This document shows positions 9,915 to 15,230 of a stretch of 15,230 nucleotides of DNA, piece by piece; the first letter of the stretch is position 1; every line of letters begins with the position of its first letter. This stretch comes from Russula earlei (lineage: Eukaryota > Basidiomycota > Agaricomycetes > Russulales > Russulaceae), in contig JAGFNK010001079.1 in NCBI GenBank assembly GCA_025769875.1, positions 1 to 15,230 on the forward strand, in the 5' to 3' direction. Both the position numbers and the translations under genes were made by a program. The notes under the pieces were generated by a model. The model was not told the origin of the DNA, ran no database searches, and worked only from the letters and a program-made list of their open reading frames with translations.

Positions 9915-9921
9915 TTATATA
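9915..9921 (-). promoter_or_regulatory. TATA-like box for the unknown gene
   Basis: The minus strand reads TATATAA about 115 bp upstream of the start codon at 9800, within the 269-bp gap after the carrier gene's stop codon. The call rests on motif and position only. Confidence 0.4.
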
Positions 9922-10069
9922 TGACAGATTTCGCAAGAGTCTGGAGTCTGGCGACGTGGAGGATGATATAGGACGTTGCCCTCTATCCCAACGCAATAGC
10001 AACTTATGATCACAATCCCCCATCGAATCCTGCGGAAAGTCCAAGAGCAAGACCAGCGACGTGAAAGCC

Positions 10070-11794
10070 TCAGATATATGGCGGACCCAGCGCTGAGGAT
10101 GACGCCATCAATGGATCAGCAACATAGGCCCCCTTCATAATGACTTACCCTTTCGAACCACGCCTAGCGTGAACTCGACTACAAGTAATAACACGCCGCC
10201 ACCAGGCGCAAGCCGTAGTACTTTAGGCACAAAGCCCTTGTATAGCGCGGCTGGACCTTCTTCACGGAAAATGGTTATAAGTCTGCGAGGAAGGAAAGAT
10301 CACCACCAAGTCAAAAAAAAAAAAAAAGCGGACGTACGCAGGGTATGTCCAATTGTATTCGGGATAACACCTGGTGCTTTCTCTGCACCCTGGATGCGAG
10401 ACTTGACCACCTGTAGCATGCAGAGTGAGTCCATGGCTGCCACTTTGTATCCAAAATATCAACGGCTGACATCAAAACTGGCAAAGAAAGATGGCATGGA
10501 GTTCACATTCATGCAGCAATAAAGGAGTGGACCATTCGTGACGTACGGGGTATTTAGAACGGTCCCGACAAAGCCTCCAACAGCTCCCGACGCGAAGTTA
10601 TTAAAGAGTTCTCTCTGTGGTGTCTGAGGATGGTTTAGCCCTGTATCTAGATTCAGGGAAGGGAGTAGCATCGGACCTCCGCCTTTGGAAGCATCGTCTT
10701 GACTTGGAAGATGGATCCAAAGTAACCACCGTTCCACCACAGGTGCCTGTGACAACACTTATCAGAAGCCGTCTCGTATGTCATTGACAGACCCACGCAC
10801 CGCCAAAAGGTTGACTCCATACCGACGTACAATCCAAGGATCCCATCCTTGCGGATGACCTGCCGCACGACGTCGAGGGGCCCGCTGTAGGTACTCGCCA
10901 AGGACTTGTCCTGTAACCTACGATGGTCGGCCATCATTGGATATGAAAGTGGGGCGAAGAAAAAAAGATATACTTGATCTTGACGAGCTCGAAGGGCACG
11001 ACGACAAAGCTTTCGGTGGCCCCGGCGCTGCAAACCGGTGACGATGGAAAGCTGCCTTGTCATCTCGGCTCGCCCTGACAGGGTTCTGAACGTCTTTCCC
11101 CAAAAATCATTCGCTGCGCTGGGTTCGCCTCATCGCGTCGGGTTACGTCAGAGAACGGCGGAATGAACGCACAATTTCGTGGCACGTTTAGGTGCTTCGA
11201 GAAGTAGCGGAGGCACGAGACCTTTTGACGGCGAATTTCAACCAAAAAACCGTGCCACGCTAAAGAAGGGCTTCTCTCTCACCGCGATAGAGACGCCCGA
11301 AGCTACAAAAGAGAACGATTTGTGTTCCGTTGTTGAGATAACAAATGGACGACGACACTGGGACGTACCCTTCTTCGCGGATGATAGATCGGAAGGAGCC
11401 GAGGAGGCCGGTGACGTCCTGCCACGTTCCAGCTGCATGCGGGTCTTGACCTGGCGAAAAACATAATAAAGAGTTGTGTGTTAACCAATATCACGCCTCT
11501 CGTCTGAAGGAGACGTGCACGCGACCCCCAGAAGGAAAAGGTACTGACAACATCTAGAGCACGTCAGGGCACCCACACAACAGGCGCGAAATAACTCGTT
11601 TAATAGCTGGAGGTTAGGAGGGGTGCTAGCGCACCGAGAGGATAGAAAGTGAGGATCTCAAGAGACACCTGCAATGGCGCCTGCCTGTGAAGGTGCGTAG
11701 AACCGGCAGTGCTTGAACGCGAAAAGACGGGGTCAACGGACGGCAATGAGGTGAGTTGATAATGGGATTCCCTACATTTCTTGGTGGAAGACAT
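10070..11794 (-). CDS. ODC1: Mitochondrial 2-oxodicarboxylate carrier (SLC25 family), with frame breaks
   Basis: This inner-membrane antiporter exchanges 2-oxoadipate and 2-oxoglutarate and links lysine metabolism to the citric acid cycle. Fourteen exons: 11794-11776, 11711-11635, 11553-11549, 11450-11369, 11302-11283, 11221-11173, 11118-10974, 10917-10801, 10746-10677, 10623-10547, 10477-10471, 10410-10338, 10282-10149 and 10092-10070. Corrected for frame breaks this is about 298 residues (yeast Odc1 is 310). The three carrier signatures are visible: PLDVVKTRMQLE, PFELVKIKLQDK and PFDVVKSRIQGA. Also visible are AIAGVSEILTFYP, FAANDFWGKTFR, GATESFVVVPFE, WWNGGYFG, GGFVGTVLNTP and the C-terminal LGPPYI. 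Five single-base discrepancies break the frame: extra bases near 11703, 11660 and 11033, missing bases near 11420 and 10359. It lies 133 bp downstream of the Nudix gene on the same strand. Confidence 0.9.
10471..10477 (-). other. 7-nt micro-exon of the carrier gene (third carrier motif)
   Basis: Exon TTTTGAT lies between a GCCAG acceptor and a GTCAGC donor. It supplies the second and third residues (F, D) of the PFDVVK signature. Without it the flanking exons join out of frame and lose those residues; reading on instead meets a stop codon at once. Confidence 0.75.
11549..11553 (-). other. 5-nt micro-exon of the carrier gene (first carrier motif)
   Basis: Exon ATGTT lies between a CTCTAG acceptor and a GTCAGT donor. 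It completes the D and adds the first V of PLDVVK. The flanking exons end CCT CTC G and begin GTC AAG, so exactly these five bases restore the signature. Confidence 0.7.
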
Positions 11795-11927
11795 GGCACA
11801 AGGATGGTGGGGAGATTTTCTCTGTGAAAGCGAACGAGTGCGTGCGCAATTCCAAATTTGATTTCGAACCGATTACAATCATTCCGTGAACATTACGTTG
11901 TGTAAAACTACGGGTGCAAGCTAACGA

Positions 11928-13354
11928 CTAGCACCACCGCTCTAGATCGAGCTGTCCGTGCAGGCGCTGGTTGATCTCGAGGTACCGAGGCTCATTCTCC
12001 GCTGTCAAGTAGCCATGGCGCACCAAGAAGTCGATCAGGACTTGCGGTAACGAAAATGAGCATGACGCTTTGAACGAGAAACTCGACGCACCGAGCGCGC
12101 AATTTGGTTTGAATTCCCCGCGCGCATACGCGAGACGACCTCGTCGATCGTCATGAGCTAACAACCGCACGACCATCATCCCGCGTCGTCCAACACCCAA
12201 AAAAAAAAAAAAAAGAGGCACGGACCTCGAAGGACTCTGCTTCCCCGTCCATCGGCACGAGCTGCGCCTCGCCCGGCTCGAGGCGCATGTCGTACACATA
12301 ATCTACCTCACTGCCTGCAACCACCCGGCTTTGGTCCGGAAATAATAACTCACACGCCGACGGAGCGCGCCCTGCTCCGCACCCATTCGGGATCCAAGCT
12401 CGCTCCTCCTCCGCAGCCTCTCTGACGATCGTGTCAAGGGCGCTCGTCCCACCCGCAATGCCGCCCGCGACCGAGTTGTCGAGCATGCCAGCGTAGCTTT
12501 ACGCGCGCACGCGAAAGGGGCAACGACAATGAAATGAAATGAAAGGGGGGGAGGGGGAGAGACAAGGCCCCGCCCCATACGAGGGAGCGCACAGTGAGAA
12601 GGGGGATCACTGAAAAAAAGGCCACAACGCACGCACGTCGGCTTGGTCGCAGAGCGCCGTGGAACCCACACCCGCACACAGGCCGCAGCGCCATCATCCG
12701 CACCTTGCTTCTGCTCGTACACGGTCATGTGCGCGCCGTACGTGATCACACCAAAGACGCGCACGCCGCACGCTCCATCGAGAACAGGTACCCGCCAAAG
12801 ACCGGGACCCGATGCGGACGCAGACCCGGAGCCAGAAGGCGCAGGGAGCTCGGATACGGTGCGCGGATCTCGTCCGTCCGTGCGCAGCGCGCCGCCCGGA
12901 GCTCGATACACGTCATACCACTCCGCGCGCCAGCGCGAGCCGCCGATCACGCCTGCGAACGAGCCGCCCTTCCCGTTTGCTTCTGCGCGCCAGCGCTCGA
13001 GCGTCTCTGCGAGTGCGAGGGTGCGCGCCGCGGGCGATCCGAGGGCGAGGGCCGAGACGAAGGCGATGTACGGAGGCGGGGCAGCACCGTGTGGGCGGTG
13101 GTGCCGTGCGCAGAGGTGGAGGTGGAGGTGAGGTCGGAGTCGGGAATATCCCATGCGAGGGGATGTCCGTGTGCCTTACGCCAGGCGTTGTCGGCGCGGA
13201 GGGCTGCGACGACTTGGGGACGGAGGAGACCCAAGGCAGGGCGGGTGTCGGGGTCTAGGAGGAAGGGCACGAGAGGCTCCGAGACGAGGTGTGGGCGGAA
13301 GTTGTCACAGACGTTGAGCACGGCTATCAGGCTTTCTTGCGGTGTAGCCATCAT
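11928..13354 (-). CDS. DUF4743/Nudix hydrolase (YJR142W / plant NUDT20-24-like), with frame breaks
   Basis: This family couples an N-terminal DUF4743 domain to a Nudix pyrophosphohydrolase domain; members are often annotated as thiamine-pyrophosphokinase-related, and relatives hydrolyse damaged thiamine diphosphates. Four exons: 13354-12637, 12496-12226, 12157-12092 and 12040-11928, about 390 residues. The N-terminal region includes ADNAWRKAHGHPLAWDI, ALAETLERWRAE and GVITYGAHMTVY. The transition VWVPRRSATKPT leads to MLDNSVAGGIAGGTSALDT and the Nudix box REAAEE. Then come SYYFRTKAGWLQ, EVDYVYDMRLEPGE, EFKPNCAL and the C-terminal VLIDFLVRHGYLTAENEP. Frame changes occur near 13080 (a C run), 12402-12411, 12351-12354, 12309-12313 and 12116-12119 (a G run). 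The three in exon 2 sum to zero, so that exon stays open. The acceptor at 12497 (AAAG) is the least certain splice. A second Met (13351) follows the first. Confidence 0.88.
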
Positions 13355-13644
13355 GATCGTTGATTGATCGTCCAGTTCATTACGTGGATTATTAAGCAAG
13401 GTGATCACGTAAGCCTGTGATGCCAGCCAGCCCGGCCAGCAACACTCTTTACCTGATTCTTCCACGATCAAAAACGCCGGTGATGAGAACTGTAGTGCAA
13501 GGCGATGAGTGCGACCCTCCTCCGGGACGGGACGTACGGTGACATCGCCCGTTCGGCACACCCCTACCTTGTTACATCAATAGGGACGGGCATAACACCT
13601 CTGATGGCGTCTCATCATTTTTTGTTCGCGGACTGAATCGTCCC

Positions 13645-13650
13645 TTTATT
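13645..13650 (-). terminator. Poly(A) signal downstream of msrA
   Basis: AATAAA on the minus strand, about 95 nt past the msrA stop codon at 13744 and well before the Nudix gene start at 13354. The call rests on motif and spacing only. Confidence 0.4.
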
Positions 13651-13743
13651 ACATGGATACTACATCGGACACGTGGCTGTAAGCCGTACTCTCTACACTC
13701 ACAGATATGATAACATAACCCCAACTCGGATAAGGACCGATCG

Positions 13744-14431
13744 TTACCAGTGAAGTCTATGTGTCGGGCATTGGTACCCACTAGGGTTCTTGAACAGATA
13801 GTCTTGGTGGTAATTCTCAGCATCGTACCATGGACCTGCTGCCTCTATAACCGTGACGATTTTCTGCCCTTTGGGAGTAAAATGTTTCTCTTGCACCTCC
13901 TGGGTCACACGACGGGCAATTCTCTCTTGCTCCGGAGTATGAAAGAAAATCGCGGAGCGGTATTCTGCATAGATGAGGTAAAGATTAATAATGAACGCAG
14001 GAGAGGGGAGAGCTCGGTCGCACGAGTGCCACGATCCGCGCCTTGGGAGTTGAGGGTTGTAGGGTCATGTGTGCGATAGAAATACTCTACGAGGAGAGAT
14101 CAGAAGTCAGGGAGGTGAGCAAGACGGCCTGACGAACCAACAAGTTCATCATAGGTGACCTTGCTTGGATCAAACTCGATCCGGAGCGCCTCGCGTAGTT
14201 GGTGTTTCCAGAGGAGACCTGATGATAGGTCGGGTTTGTGACCTCTGGGAATCCACCGGTGTATCCGACGGCAGATTTGGAGATGCCCTTGTTTTCTTTG
14301 ATTGGCCAGTGCTTTAGAAAGATGTGTTCGACGCCCCAAAAGCAGCCGGCGGCAAATGTAGCGAGCTGGGAAGGTGGGAGTGAGACAGACATGGGACTGG
14401 CCTTGAAGAAAGAGAGGAGACGACGAGACAT
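13744..14431 (-). CDS. msrA: Peptide methionine-S-sulfoxide reductase MsrA, one frame break
   Basis: MsrA reduces the S-epimer of methionine sulfoxide in proteins and free Met(O) with thioredoxin, repairing oxidative damage (yeast MXR1). Three exons: 14431-14138, 14086-14024 and 13964-13744; introns are 51 and 59 nt; corrected length is 192 residues. The catalytic motif [15 protein letters not shown] carries the nucleophile Cys30. [52 protein letters not shown] and the terminal [11 protein letters not shown] follow. One base is missing near 14191 (NYA then EALRIEF), breaking the frame. The start at 14431 adds [13 protein letters not shown], which could be a weak mitochondrial presequence. A second Met at 14392 would give a cytosolic form, and an upstream Met exists at 14512. 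It is divergent from the acidic-protein gene 117 bp away. Confidence 0.92.
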
Positions 14432-14548
14432 CTGCCGTGTGAAATCAACGTTACCTGTGGCTGTGGCTGGCCTGACCGAGGCACGCTCTGAGCGCTCACT
14501 CACACTGCTCAAATGTCCTTGTCATCGTAGACTCGCTCGCTCGACAGC

Positions 14549-14920
14549 ATGCCAAAGTCAATGGCCTCATCAGATCCCTTATCTTCTCCTTCTCCTCTCT
14601 CCGCCACCCCTCGCCGCGAGATCCAGATTACCTGCAGGTAGCAAATCTACGGCCCAACAGCTCGACACAAGTTCCGAACTATCCGAATTAACCGACGAGG
14701 AGGTCGACGCCGACAAGGTCACCCCTCCCTCCGAACAAGACGAAGATGATCCAGACGATTCCAAAGGAGATACCCCAGCACGACCCACTCCAAAGACTTC
14801 TCGACGCGCAGTATCCGATCATTGGACTTACAAAAGAAAGCGTCGAAAGAACGCCGGACAACATCGTGATATAGAGACGATCCGGAGGACGAAGAAGGGG
14901 AAGAAGAGGAGGAGGAGGAG

Positions 14921-14955
<35 letters not shown>

Positions 14956-15230
14956 GGAGAGGAAGAAGAAGAGGAAGAGCCAACTCTACAACCACGCCCT
15001 ATGGAGGAGGAAGAGGATGAAGACGAGCAACCAGGCGTTCGACGTCCAGTCAATGCTGTCCGCGCACCTCGGTCCCGCGATGTCCTCGAAGATGACGTGG
15101 AGGAAGAAGAGGGGAGGGACGAGGACGAGGACGAGGAAGACGAGGATGTCACCCCTCCCCGCCGCCGGCGTGTCCCACGCGCCGAATCCCACAGCGACAG
15201 CGGCGTGGAAGATGACGGAGAATCAGAGGC
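14549..15230 (+). CDS. Acidic, disordered protein, N-terminal part (runs off right edge), frame broken
   Basis: A start at 14549 reads MPKSMASSDPLSSPSPLSAT. The coding trace then changes frame around 14618-14640 into SKSTAQQLDTSSELSELTDE with SEQDEDDPDDSKGDTP. It changes again near 14875 into DDPEDEEG followed by a long Glu run, and again near 14959 into EEPTLQPRPMEEEEDEDEQ. From there it continues RDVLEDDVEEEEGRDEDEDE, PPRRRRVPRAESHSDSGV and beyond the window. The composition (Ser/Pro N-terminus, long Glu/Asp blocks, Arg-rich basic patch) suggests a disordered nuclear or chromatin-associated protein, but no domain is visible. An intron near 14811-14874 was considered but does not enter the acidic frame. 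The start and the frame changes are uncertain. Confidence 0.5.
14893..14978 (+). repeat. Purine (GGA/GAA) repeat coding for poly-Glu
   Basis: About 86 bases of GAG/GAA/GGA-type triplets. In one frame it codes for an almost pure Glu run, in another for Arg/Gly. A one-base change near 14959 shifts the acidic frame, as expected for a slippage-prone tract. Confidence 0.85.

Noticed and set aside
11031..11036. Programmed ribosomal frameshift in the carrier gene
   Set aside because: There are five separate breaks in both directions with no common slippery heptamer, and several other genes are affected too. Sequence error explains all of them more simply.
10070..11794. Carrier gene as a pseudogene
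   Set aside because: Despite five frame breaks, splice sites and all family residues are kept with no stop inside the correct frames. Real decay should also show substitutions. It is not excluded, since no reads are available.
12594..13367. 257-codon plus-strand open frame
   Set aside because: It is the antisense shadow of Nudix exon 1. High G+C at third codon positions on the minus strand keeps opposite frames open, and the minus strand carries the conserved DUF4743 motifs.
14238..14548. Plus-strand frame open from 14238 into the acidic gene
   Set aside because: The first part is antisense to msrA exon 1. The coding trace of the acidic gene starts only near 14549.
14811..14874. Intron in the acidic-protein gene
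   Set aside because: Donor GTATCC and acceptor ATATAG are plausible and 64 nt fits, but the join enters an Arg/Gly frame and not the acidic one. A missing base near 14875 explains the trace equally well.
1..15230. Transposons, tRNA or rRNA genes, CRISPR arrays, or a biosynthetic or defence cluster
   Set aside because: No terminal repeats, transposase or reverse-transcriptase motifs, cloverleaf sequences or regular repeat-spacer units were seen. The genes are unrelated housekeeping types.

Overview
The window looks like nuclear DNA of a filamentous basidiomycete, probably a mushroom-forming Agaricomycete. Genes are packed 100-400 bp apart on both strands. They are cut by many short introns (mostly 47-80 nt, GTRNGT-like donors, YAG or AAG acceptors), and the encoded proteins are typical fungal housekeeping families. 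No rRNA, tRNA, CRISPR array or transposon was recognised.

Layout from left to right. (1) At 1-168 (minus) is the 5' end of a small secreted-protein gene that runs off the left edge. (2) About 360-2430 has no gene I can support. (3) At 2431-2900 (minus) is a weak candidate gene. (4) At 3313-6059 (minus) is a complete 10-exon gene for the 75/78-kDa iron-sulfur subunit of mitochondrial complex I (747 aa). (5) At 6390-8081 (plus) is a complete 6-exon gene for the CAAX prenyl protease Ste24 (474 aa), divergent from complex I across a 330-bp promoter region. (6) At 8209-9800 (minus) is a 3-exon gene of unknown function, tail-to-tail with STE24. (7) At 10070-11794 (minus) is a 14-exon mitochondrial oxodicarboxylate carrier gene with 5-nt and 7-nt micro-exons. 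(8) At 11928-13354 (minus) is a DUF4743/Nudix hydrolase gene. (9) At 13744-14431 (minus) is peptide methionine sulfoxide reductase A. (10) From 14549 to the right edge (plus) is the start of an acidic, disordered protein.

The genes do not form an operon or gene cluster. Two are mitochondrial (complex I subunit, 2-oxodicarboxylate carrier), one is an ER/nuclear membrane protease that matures farnesylated proteins such as mating a-factor, one repairs oxidised methionine, and one is a metabolic Nudix enzyme. They look like ordinary conserved neighbours.

The most striking property is uneven reading-frame integrity. The complex I and STE24 genes, about 3.67 kb of coding sequence, read through with no frame error once introns are placed. 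Every gene from about 8.2 kb to the right edge contains one or more single-base frame breaks, often in short homopolymers, while conserved motifs continue on both sides. This looks like local consensus error more than gene decay, but the sequence alone cannot prove it. All exon models were built by eye from splice signals and remembered family motifs; no alignment was run.
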